Source: Hybos culiciformis (taxonomy: Eukaryota > Arthropoda > Insecta > Diptera > Hybotidae). Taken from it: DNA of 64,000 nucleotides. The notes below the pieces were generated by a model that saw only the letters and a list, made by a program, of their open reading frames with translations, was not told the origin of the DNA and searched no databases. This document shows positions 11,419-21,900 of the stretch, one piece after another. The DNA is taken from positions 47,927,525 through 47,991,524 of the forward strand of contig OZ023273.1 in the NCBI GenBank assembly GCA_964007475.1, written 5' to 3'. Position numbers and translations under genes: made by a program. The stretch's first letter is position 1; every line of letters begins with the position of its first letter.

Positions 11419-11976
11419 CAGAGATTCCCAACCTGGGGTCCATGGACCCCTTGGGGGTACGTTAACCAATTCTGAGAGGTACGTGGAACTGTTCGTCTTG
11501 AAAAAAATATATGTATATCCTTTTTACGGCTTACACATAATTTCAAAATCTAATTTTCTTTCCAAAATTTTGTGAATGGTGTATAATTGTGTAAATTTTT
11601 TTTAAATAAGTATATTAAAACTCATAACGAAATCTTCAAAAAAAATATTGATGGTATCATTCCTACAACTTTTAATGTCGATAATTGGATTAGAAACGCC
11701 TTCACAATTTCATTAGACAAGATTGTTGACACTGGTAATGATAACGCAAAAGATGAACCCATTGACTTGAGAAATAACATGAAAACTCGCAGTGATTTTG
11801 AAACAATGATGCTGGATCAATTTTGGTGCTAACAAAGCGAGGCGTATCTAATCACAACGTGCGTTAAATTTTTTTATTCAGTTTGTTATAACCTGTATGC
11901 ACTCTTTTTTAGGGGTACGTAAAAATTAAAATCATTATCAAGGGGTACAAATATTTAAAAAGGTTGGGAACCATTG
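11419..11976 (+). mobile_element. truncated hAT element, 8-bp TSD ctttagtg
   Basis: A 558-bp element with the classic hAT terminus CAGAGATTCCCAACCTGGGG. The right end is ggttgggaaccattg (complement CAATGGTTCCCAACC). The target duplication ctttagtg is exact (11411-11418, 11977-11984). GGGGTACGT motifs occur near both ends as subterminal inverted repeats. Inside is a decayed piece of transposase. Confidence 0.92.
11587..11960 (+). pseudogene. hAT transposase fragment (ZBED5-like type), broken
   Basis: The frame 11587-11832 encodes an 81-residue segment containing NVDNWIRNAFTI, then EPIDLRNN and a terminal LDQFWC. This order (N-W-IR-PF, then a short stretch, ELIDL, then FW) resembles the region before the C-terminal dimerisation block in ZBED5-type hAT transposases; that assignment is from memory of the family. 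A TAA stops the frame at 11830-11832. Beyond it, sequence resembling the expected continuation (QSEAYLITT, then ALNFF) appears in shifted frames, so at least one stop and one frameshift have accumulated. The N-terminal domains and most of the catalytic core are absent; the ATG is incidental. Confidence 0.65.
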
Positions 11977-11984
11977 CTTTAGTG

Positions 11985-12630
11985 TTTAATTTTTAAAAAC
12001 TTTAAACAAAAAAGAGGAATAAGCTAAATATATAGAGTTGATTTTTGTTGACATAATAAATAATTATTTGGAATTATTTTAATTAATAATTGAATAGGTG
12101 TAAGTTTTTCATAGGTTATTGAAAAAAATTAAGAAATAATTTCTGTTGAAGAATTTTTTTTTTCCGGATTCTATAAGATTTTTATAAAATTTTCTGTAAA
12201 ATATTCATTCAACAACTATATGAATTATGAAATATTTACGATGCACAAAACATCGAATATAAGATTAATGTGTTAAAGCAATAAAAATTTCCATATATGC
12301 ATGTCAGTTGCATACATAAAATTATTATTATTTTGATCATATTCAATCAATAAAAAAAAACAGAACAAATCAGTAGAATACGTTTTTTATAAATTAAAGT
12401 TTGTACATCAGATGCATTGACTTGTATTGATTACCCGTAAGTACATTACATATTTTTATAATCCTTAAATCAAAGACGTTTGAAAATCGGGGACTAACAT
12501 ATGTTTAGGTTCTCTATTTGACATCTATGTACCTAGACCTACATAGGTACTAAATTTCAACAGAATTCATTTAAACTTTTAAATTTTTTTTTAATTGATA
12601 TAGATTTTATATGAAAATTATTAAAACCGT
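11985..12630. other. AT-rich non-coding DNA
   Basis: No supportable feature. A donor-like CCCGTAAGTACAT at about 12436-12448 (plus strand) has no convincing exon. Confidence 0.6.
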
Positions 12631-12724
12631 TGAAAGTTGAGAGCTTCTAACCACGAGCAGCGGGTGGACTCCTACAAACATACTTCAAACTTCTGCAAAA
12701 AAAATTAAAAATATTTGTTTACAG

Positions 12725-12825
12725 TTCGTATAAGTATTGAACACCATTTTGATATTCAACAGACGACAAATAATATTTCTTCAGATACAGAAATTTTATA
12801 TGCAGATAGTTCATGTGGCGAATAA
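12725..12825 (+). other. possible terminal coding exon (weak)
   Basis: A textbook acceptor, tttgtttacag, ends at 12724. A phase-2 open frame of 32 codons follows, reading RISIEHHFDIQQTTNNISSD and on to TAA at 12823-12825. The peptide is not low-complexity. A G+C-raised stretch lies just upstream at 12640-12690. The family is not recognised and no upstream coding exon is seen, so chance remains likely. Confidence 0.18.
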
Positions 12826-12830
12826 TCAAT

Positions 12831-13256
12831 GGAAAATTCATAAATGTGTAAAAAAAATATATTGATGGCTACAGGGTTTTATGAATTCCATTACAGAATT
12901 AATTTTCTTAATACACATACAAGCATCCATACAAATATTTTCTTTTTATTTATCTGTACGTATCAACATTTTTCATTATTAATTTTATTTATAGATGGCA
13001 AAAGTTCATTAGTGTGTTTACTATACATTTAATTCGAATTTATCAATTACTTCAATTTGTTTTCGTGTAAAAGATGACTAAAGTTTTTTTTTTTTGACAT
13101 ATTGGTTAAAATTTAATAAAAACAGTTCATAGGTTTTCATTGTATATTTTATAAAAACATATAAGCGCTTTCTGCGGGAAAAGTTTTCGCACTAGCTAAT
13201 GAAGCATTACAATTTTCATATTAAAAGCGACCCTTCTTCTACTTACAAAACGAGAG
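12831..13256. other. AT-rich non-coding DNA
   Basis: No feature that can be supported. The 62-codon frame at 12844 is AT-rich, with no similarity I recognise. Confidence 0.5.
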
Positions 13257-13264
13257 AATAAAGT

Positions 13265-13582
13265 CATGGTAGGTTCACTTAGAACAAAATTAATTTCAGT
13301 TCTTAATGTGTTTCACCTTTCAACCACATGCGGCGCTCTTGTTTGTTTACGTTTTGTTTTATTGTCAACCCAGCCGGCTGAGCTTTTTTTCTTATTTATT
13401 ATTTTTTTTGAAATAAAAGCGTTTGGACGTGTAGGTGATTTATTTTGAGAAAAAATTATAAATATCTGGTAGAAATAAATAAATAAATAAAAAAGTTGAA
13501 TATATTTTAATTTTAATTGTGGATTTTATTTAAAAAAAAACAAAAACAAAGTTGGATTTATTGGAATTTAAGTTAATTTAAG

Positions 13583-13616
<34 letters not shown>

Positions 13617-13938
13617 TTAAGATTATACATTTAATTTATTAATTAATAATTATTGCAATAAAATAAATAGAATTTTAAGTGAAAATGTTAGAACACAAAG
13701 TGATATGAACTAAAAAAATTAAGAAAATAAAAAATTTGCTATAAAAATAAATTTATCTTTTATTCATAATTTTCTTTTTTTCCTGCAAATTTGAATTTTA
13801 ATAATTTTATTTGAAATATTAGAAATAAATTGCCACCTACAAAAATTTTATTTTTTTAGTTCACCTTCCCTCCACAAATCCACCAGGCGCTGTAGTAGAT
13901 CTTTTGAGTGGGCCATCTATTACTATATCTTATCTATG
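13265..13938 (+). mobile_element. MITE copy A, 8-bp TSD aataaagt
   Basis: A 674-bp non-autonomous element. An exact 8-bp duplication aataaagt flanks it (13257-13264 and 13939-13946). It begins CATGGTAGGTTCAC and ends ATCTTATCTATG, so the termini match only over the first bases (CATGG/CATAG). Both ends are GC-richer than the middle. The CAT terminus plus 8-bp duplication would fit a P-like or an atypical hAT element; which one is not settled. It is homologous throughout to 14157-14955 and contains a (TAA)n expansion at 13585-13614 absent from the other copy. Confidence 0.8.
13584..13614. repeat. (TAA)n microsatellite
   Basis: About ten TAA units inside MITE copy A, missing from copy B. Confidence 0.9.
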
Positions 13939-13984
13939 AATAAAGTTTACTTTTTTATACAGAGAAAAAAAAAATAAAAGCTTT

Positions 13985-14148
13985 TTTAATTAGCCCGTTT
14001 TGCATCAATATTGAAAAAACGGGCTATATATTTTCATTAAATGGCCGTCCGTTCGCCCGTCTGTTCTTCCGACCGTTCGTTAGCGTCTAAAATACTTACA
14101 ACTTTTGCACCAGTCAAGCGATTTTCAAAACATGCTTAATCCCATTTA
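13985..14148 (+). repeat. dispersed repeat family, copy 2, left part
   Basis: Related to 1091-1317 and 28168-28455. It starts with a hairpin (tagcccgttttgcatc ... aaaaaacgggcta), then a CCGTCCGTTCGCCCGTCTG-type tract and cttacaacttttgcacc. Copy B of the MITE interrupts it; the repeat resumes at 14956. Confidence 0.6.
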
Positions 14149-14156
14149 GTTTCACC

Positions 14157-14955
14157 CATGGTAGGTTTACTTAGAACAAAATTAATTTCAGTTTTCTTAA
14201 TGTGTTTCACCTTTCAACCACATGCGGCGCTCTTGTTTGTTTACGTTTTGTTTTATTGTCAAACCAGCCGGCTGAGCTTTTTTTCTTTTTTTTTTTGAAA
14301 TTTTTTTTTTTGAAATAAAAGCGTTTGGACGTGTAGGTGATTTATTTTGAGAAAAAATTAATTTGAATTTTATTAAAAAAAATTATAAACTGGATTTTTA
14401 AAAAACAATTTTAATTGAAGTTAAATTTTGAACTTATTTTAGAAAAAAGACTAAATTATTATACAAGTAATAGAAGATATTATTTAAGAAAAAAAGAAAA
14501 AGTTGAATATATTTGAATTTTAATTGTGGATTTAAAAAAAAAAAAAAAACAAAGACTGAAATAAAGTTGGATTTATTGGAATTTAAGTTAATTTAAGATT
14601 ATACATTTAATTTATTAATCAATAAATATTGCAATAAAATAAATAGAATTTTAAGTGGAAATTTTAGAACACAATGTGATATGAATTATATAAGTGATCA
14701 AATAGAAAAAAATGAAAATATTAAGAAAATAAAAATTAAGAAAATAAAAAATTTGCTACAAAAATAAATTTATCTTTTAATTATAATCTTCTTTTTTTCC
14801 TGCAAATTTGAATTTTAATAATTTTATTTGAAATATTAGAAATAAACTGCCACCTACAAAAATTTTATTTTTTTAGTTCACCTTCCCTCCACAAATCCAC
14901 CAGGCGCTGTAGTAGATCTTTTGAGTGGGCCATCTATTACTATATCTTATCTATG
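14157..14955 (+). mobile_element. MITE copy B, 8-bp TSD gtttcacc
   Basis: A 799-bp copy of the same family as 13265-13938. Its own exact duplication gtttcacc (14149-14156, 14956-14963) shows an independent insertion, not a segmental duplication. The outer 120 bp at each end are nearly identical to copy A, including gcggcgctcttgtttgttta and the right-end CCACCAGGCGCTGTAGTAG. Copy B has about 120 bp of extra AT-rich sequence in the middle. It inserted into an older dispersed repeat. Confidence 0.85.
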
Positions 14956-15090
14956 GTTTCACCTCGACTAAAAATTGAGATTCTATAATTTCCAATTTCG
15001 GAAGCCTAAATCAGCCAAAGGTCTACATAATTTTCATATAAGGGACTAGGGTTTAGATTTTGATAAAAATTTATACATTTGTGTACATGA
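14956..15090 (+). repeat. dispersed repeat family, copy 2, right part
   Basis: Continuation of 13985-14148 after the MITE. It carries 'gaagcctaaatcagccaaa', 'ggtctacataattttcatat' and a degraded 'tttgataaaaatttat' end, in the same order as copies 1 and 3. Confidence 0.55.
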
Positions 15091-18000
15091 CCAAATTATA
15101 TTGATATTATAATGATATTAAAGGTAAAATATGTTAAAATTAAAGTATTCTAAATCGAAATGCTGACAACGGGCCCCATAATTCATTTTTTGTTTTTTTT
15201 TGTTTTAATTCGTTCCATTTAAAATTAAACATTTTCAATAAGAATATACAAAAAAAAATAATGTAAAAGACGCAAAATATTACAGACTAATTTATTTGAA
15301 AATAAATTAAAACAGCGGTTATTTACATGTCATCATTTAATTGATAAAAAAAAAAAGTAATAAAAAAAAGCAATTCTAACGGATGGAACGTGACTTAATT
15401 CAATTGTATGTGCTTTTTTATAATAATTTTAACTGACATATTACACTTATTATTATCATTGTAAATGTGTGTTATTGGGATTTCTCTAACATTGTTACGG
15501 TTCTGTAAGCACTAAAAAATATTATGTTAAGCAATTAAAATAACCACATTTTGATGAATTGAATTAAAAAAAAAAAGACAACAAAACAATAATACAACAA
15601 TTAGATATTTACTATATAGGTACTACTTTATTTGCAATTTTGTTAACAAAAAAAAATTCTATACTAAAAATTTTTGAATAAAATAGATTTTGAAATTTTA
15701 AAATTAATCACAATATTATCCTTAAGAAGTGTCGGTGTGTTAAAATGTAACTGGAAAAATCAGATAAAGTTTTCCAAATTTTATATTTTTATTACAAAAA
15801 TTGAAGTATTCTTTTAACAAACAAACCGAATAGTGAATACTAATTTCTTTAAGCTCAACATACTTAACTAATGTTATACGAAGATTATTATATCTTTTTC
15901 GTCATATGAATAATGCGACATATCATCCTTATTTATGTATAAAATAATTTTATGTTATGAAATTAGAAGCACAGGTATATTAAACCCAAACTGTTCTTAA
16001 AATTATACAGTATATAGAGAGCACTATGTATAGACATACGAATTATTCAATAATTCTTGAAAGATTATATAAAAAATATTATATAAAAAATAATAATATG
16101 TATTTATTTTGAATCGCACTCATTTAAGTCATACACCACCCCTTATTACAGTTTAGGACCCATTTCACACATTCTTTTTTCACGTCTTTTTTACTACTTT
16201 TTGAACAGAAACGTCAAAAACCAAAAAAAAAAAACATTGTTCTATTTTTAAAATGTCAAATATGCCAAAAAACCAATAAAAAAAATGTTTTAGGTAACTT
16301 TTAATATGAATTAAAATGGAATAGTTTTTTTTTTTTTTGGTATTCGTTCAAAAAGGCATGAAAAAAGGATTATTTAAAACGATTACAAGAGCAGATAAGG
16401 ATTAAAATTAAAGTGATATTTATTTTCACAATAAATTTAAACTTAGTCATAACATGACATAATGTTAAATGTATTACTAGAACGTTATTCCCAAAAAACT
16501 TATTAATAAATCTGCAATGTATGACATTTTATAAAGTAATTCTGTAACTAATTCTGTAACATCATAAGGTCTTCGCTTATTACCACATTAGTAATTACAT
16601 CTATTATTTAAGTTATTCCATTTTGTCTAACTATGTTAATATTTAAACAAAAAGAATAAACATAATAATTGAAAGCGTTGAATACATAAAACATATGTAT
16701 ACATAACATTCAAGACTGGCTGTTCATAGTAAATAAATATTTTAAAAGTCTGAAGAGAAATTATTTTTTAGCTGAGAAAATCAAAAAATAATACCAATAC
16801 GGAATGTTTTTACAGAACTTTAAAGGACATTTGAGATACGAATTTTTCGATATTGTTTTTTAATTATTTATTATTTAAAAAAGTAACAGGGCAGAATGAT
16901 GCTAAACAACTACGCAAGAACAAGTTGAGTTCAAAATATTAACAATGACAAACTCATCCGATGACAGCCCACAAAGCTATTTCATATAATAATAATTTAC
17001 TAAATTATTTTCCTATAAAACAAATTTTAGATTTATATTTAGATTTAAATGTATATTATATACATTCACATAGTGTATACATAATATACAAAAGATGCGA
17101 CATTAATTCAAATTGTGAATGAATTATTGTTCGCAATAAAATTTGTAAATGGTTTTTTTTTTATAACCTATGTAAATCATTTATATACACATATTTTTCC
17201 TATCTTTTCGCAAAACAATGCTGACATTTTGTACATTTCAAAAATACATTTTTTTTTAATTTAAACTCTACAAAATATCCACAAATTTAACTAAATTTAC
17301 AATTAGAAAAAAATTTAACTAAATTTCTTTAAAAACTGCAATAAAATATCCTTTCACATAAACCACAATTTCTAAAAATGTCAGAATTAGAATTTTTAAT
17401 GTTCTATTTTAGAGTTATCTAAATCCAGAAGAACTCTAAAAAGTAAACAAAGTATCAAAGAAGGGAAATTTGTGATTGACGAAGTGGAATATAAATGAAA
17501 GGAAAATTTTCTCTCCTTAATTTTTTCTTGATTAACTCAATCAAAAATTCTTTCATTCTAAGATCAAAAATATCTAATTTAGCCAAAATACAAAAAAAAT
17601 TCAATTTGATATCGTCAATAAAATTTTGAACCCAAATTAAAAATATAAAATCAAATGAATCATAATATACTATGAGAACAAACGCTATAAAACAATTATA
17701 TTTCTTTTCGTTCGCTTGGGGACAACATTTCACAAAACACGCCTTTTATGTATAATTTATTTATTGTAAAAAAAAAAACAGGAAAAATTATCACTTAGAT
17801 AAATGTTACAAATAAAATAATTCTTTTTATATATGAAATGTAATTAATCAATTGAATGATTTTCATTGTGTGAAAATTATATAACAAATAAACACATAAT
17901 TTTGCACCTCTTTTAACACCTAATTACAAATTTTTTTTTTCATTATTATTATTATATTATTTTTTTTTTTTCGAAATTTAATAAATTAAATGAAAGAAAA

Positions 18001-18773
18001 AGTGAATGATACGCTTTTATACGTACACATATTACATACACATATATGATTTTTTCCGCCAAATTATATTTTAAAAATAAAAAAAATATTTAACCATTAT
18101 TTTTGTTTTTTCTACATAATATATTTTAGCTTTAAATGTTCCAATGACAACAAAATCATCAAAATCATAACAAAAAAAAAATTAGTAACAAAGATACACT
18201 TTTTTTTTTTAAATTTGTTGCACTCACGCGATTTTTATATAAAAAAAAAATCCAAAAAACCATTTTAAGATTTATTTATTTTAACAATAGTGAGTTTGTT
18301 TAAATAACGCACGAAAATACTGAATGAATTTGGAAAAAAAAAAGAAAAAATAATTGGTTGATAAAAATATTTATAAAAATTTTTTCGGTTTTTTGTTCAA
18401 ATTTTCGCTTTTTTTTTGTAAGTTTTATTTGAATTGCTTATCACTAGATTGAAATAATCGTCATATAGTTGAATAATGCAATACTGAGAGCAAAAATTCG
18501 TCAAATAATACAAAACGTGCAAATAAAAAAAATTAGATTAGCAAAGATTCAGACACTACTTATAGATATAGAATATAAAAACAGAAAAACTTAAAAGCTA
18601 TATTATATAGACCAAAAACTATTAGTTGGTTGTCTCGATAAGAATTTATTGCATTACGATATATATAACTATATTTTATTATAACTTTTAGTTTAATGGG
18701 TTTGCACTTAATTGTATTTGTATGAAATAAATAAATAAAATAAATAAATAAATAATGAAAAAGAATGTCTTAC
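15091..18773. other. AT-rich non-coding DNA
   Basis: No gene or element with clear ends. A G+C-raised stretch near 16890-16985 has short open frames on the plus strand (for example NDAKQLRKNKLSSKY then a stop), not convincing. A block near 16150-16200 (gacccatttcacacattctt) looks like one end of a MITE, but no matching other end was found. Confidence 0.5.
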
Positions 18774-18923
18774 GACTCCTTCACAATCAAGCCCTGTATT
18801 TGTTGTATCAAGGGTTTCAAACATACAATACAGCTGCATCGGTATTGAAGAGATAAATTATAACATTTAAACTCTAGAGCACAAGCGTAGCATTGTAACA
18901 TTCTGACTGTGACGAAATATTTT
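18774..18923 (-). other. candidate 150-bp internal exon, Cys-rich
   Basis: On the minus strand, tttttttaacttcag ends at 18924, and 150 bp later the sequence reads GGAGTC followed by the donor-like GTAAGA (18773-18768). Only one frame is open across the whole interval (one base, 49 codons, two bases). It contains LQCYACALEFKCYNLSLQYR followed by CSCIVC, so six cysteines lie within about 24 residues. G+C is about 35% by my count against roughly 20% in the flanks. I do not recognise the peptide. The frame is not compatible with the phase-0 exon candidate at 54044-54079 read directly into it. It could also be an untranslated exon. Confidence 0.3.
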
Positions 18924-21900
18924 CTGAAGTTAAAAAAAATATTTCAAGATAATCAAATCTTTTTATCCGTTTGTAGACCCAAAGTTTCATATTAATATAA
19001 TAAATAAATGTTTAAATTCTAGCCAAATTCTTTCACTACATTTTAATTTTAATTAAACTATAAGTATATTTATTGACAAAGAAAAATTATTATTTGTAAT
19101 TGTAAAATTAAAATTGAATTAATAAAAGTATATGAAATTATACAAAAATTTAATTGTTGCCCAAAAATAAAGCATACTATACTAGTTTATATGTTACTTC
19201 ACACATTGGGTGATTTTTAAATTGAAGCAACTAAAAAATTTATTGTTTTGAATAATTTTTTTATTTTATTTTTAATTTTTTTGATTTTACAATCCAACTA
19301 TTTAGTTTCTTGTGCGCGGTGAAAAAAATATCAGCCAACTTTTTAATCGCTCAACTATTTAGTAGCCTTTAAAAATATTGCTAGTGCGCGGTAACCCTTA
19401 CATAAAAAAATTAAAAATAAGGAAAGTCTAAATACTAATCTTAAACTAACTAGATAATTATTTCTAATTTCTATGGTTTTTCTAACATTGGAGTGAACGA
19501 ATTCGCTAAACTTTTGTCAGATAAATTTTGTTAAATAATGCTTCTGTTGTTTATTAACTTCTTGCAAGACCTCTGTTAATAATTTCTTCCAACAAATTAA
19601 TGTAAATTTATACCAAGAATATTTAAATTTTATAGCAATAATGCCTAATTTTTTGGTCTTTTCTTTTATAAACATATTTTAATTTAAACCCTCAATTACA
19701 ACAATTTCTTTCAAAAAATTTTAATAAAAATTTGAGTGTTATTAAAACAACAAGCATTAGAGTTAAAGATATTTATGTACTATACAGTGTATACATAGAA
19801 GCTTTCTCCTCTAATAATAAATCATATCATTAAATTTAATTTAATCAAAATTTCAATTTAAAATAATTTATCCATCTGATAAAAACAGCGAGACAGCAAA
19901 GTGAAGGCATAAAAATCTTTGACATGGATGAGTGCCTAAAGATTTATTACGGCGATATTAATTTGTGTATGTAATTCATTTTATATATATTTTTTTTACG
20001 TTTTAATTCTTTTAACATTTAATTTTTTTTTTTCTCCCAACAAAGGAAATTTGATACTTTTTTATATATATTTTTATTAATGAACTTTATAAAAATAAAA
20101 AAAAAAATATGTATAAGAGTATTTAGAGCATAGAATCATTAATGAATAAATTAAATTAAGTGGGTTTAAATAAATTTAGAGAAACAATGAAAATTGCAGT
20201 CAAGTGGAATTTATAAGAGTTTAAAAAATTATTTAATGTTTACATAAATATTGTGCATTTAATTTTAATAAATAAAATTTTAAAATTTCCTAAGGGGGTT
20301 ATGGAAATTGAATATTAAATATTCAGAGTTGTATTCAAAAATATTATTTATGTTTATTTTAAAATTGGAAAATATTATGTAATTTATAATTTGAATTTTA
20401 TAATGAATTGATGTTTTGAAATGTTCTACGTTCAGAACAAATGCCAGAGGTGTAATCCCACTAATCAATTTTTATATTCCTCATTGATTTGATTCATTTA
20501 ATGAAAACAATCCATAGTTATAGATAAGTGTAAAATTTAGGTAATTAAATGACATTTATAGAAACAAAGTTTCCCAGAATCATATCAAAACCGATCTTGC
20601 ACAAAAAAAATAGATAAATAAAAATCAGACTTTTACTTTTATTTATTTTGAGTCTTTTTAAATTTCAAAAGATTAGTGGTTGATTATAGTCTGTGTGTTA
20701 CACTAAATTTAACATAAAAAAGAAAAAAGATTTTCTAATCAAAAAAATTACATTCGAATAAAGTCAGTATCTGAATATGGAAAGGTCTGTATCTGAATAT
20801 GAAAAAAAAAATATTATTTTCAATATAGAAAACTAAGACTTTTTTAACAGTCAAGTCATTAAATAAATATGTCATATCTGAGCAGGCATTTCCAATGGAG
20901 GTCTTGTATAAAGTATTAATTAATTTCCCTATATCAGTTTTATGATTCCAGATTCAAACTCAACTTTTTCCACTATTTGCAAAATTTTTAAGCGTCTTTT
21001 TGCGAAACAATTTAAGTATATATTATGAGTAGAGTTAAATGTTTGTTAGTCCATTATATAGTTTGTACAGCATCAATAAATAGACAAACAACTATTAAAT
21101 CGATATCAAAAAACTAACTATACTACCACACTGAACTGAAAATAATGCAATACTTCTTCTTTATTGAATTTTCTTGAATAATCAGATAATGACCTCTTTG
21201 CTTCAAACGTTTCTTATCAACATCATTGTAAAACCAAATTATAAAGAAATTTCCTATCTTAAATTTGCATATTTCATGCACTTATGATTATAACTATATA
21301 AGCTTTGCGCTTTAATGTATAATTTTTAGCACAAAAAGATCTTTTGATTGTTTCAGAAAAATTTACTCATATGTATACATATACATATGTTACAAAAAAA
21401 AAAATTGTTTTATATGAGAAAAAAAGAATGCGGGACATAAAAAAAAAAAATTAAGATGATAATTGAATTCATAAATGTTTAACATGTAACTCCTTTGAAA
21501 ACATATAATTTGATCCAATACACTTCAACGGATAATTTATGTTATTTAAATTAGTCTTTCTCCCTTTTATTATAATTTTACTCCTATATTTTTCTAGGAA
21601 ACGTTTAATTCGTAGTCTACACCAGAATTGAATAACAACATTATAGATTCTTGTAATTTTCAGAAACATGATTTTGAATGATTTTAACAATATTAACTGC
21701 TGTATAAAAAATTTTCGTTTGCATCACTAATATCGTTTACTGTTCCTATTTTACTCAATCCAAAACGATAATTTTGTAATATAACAAGTTTAAGACGCAA
21801 GTTCCTATATTGCACACAGCACGGAGATAAAATAATAGTTCAAATTTCAGTGCGTCCAGTAATTTCAAATTAAAATAAAAATATAAATATCATGATAATT

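Noticed and set aside
16150..16390. Possible MITE starting near gacccatttcacacattc
   Set aside because: No inverted partner end or target duplication found.
17455..17733. 92-codon minus-strand frame with membrane-like segments
   Set aside because: Looked faintly receptor-like, but there are no flanking exons and the composition matches AT-rich chance frames.
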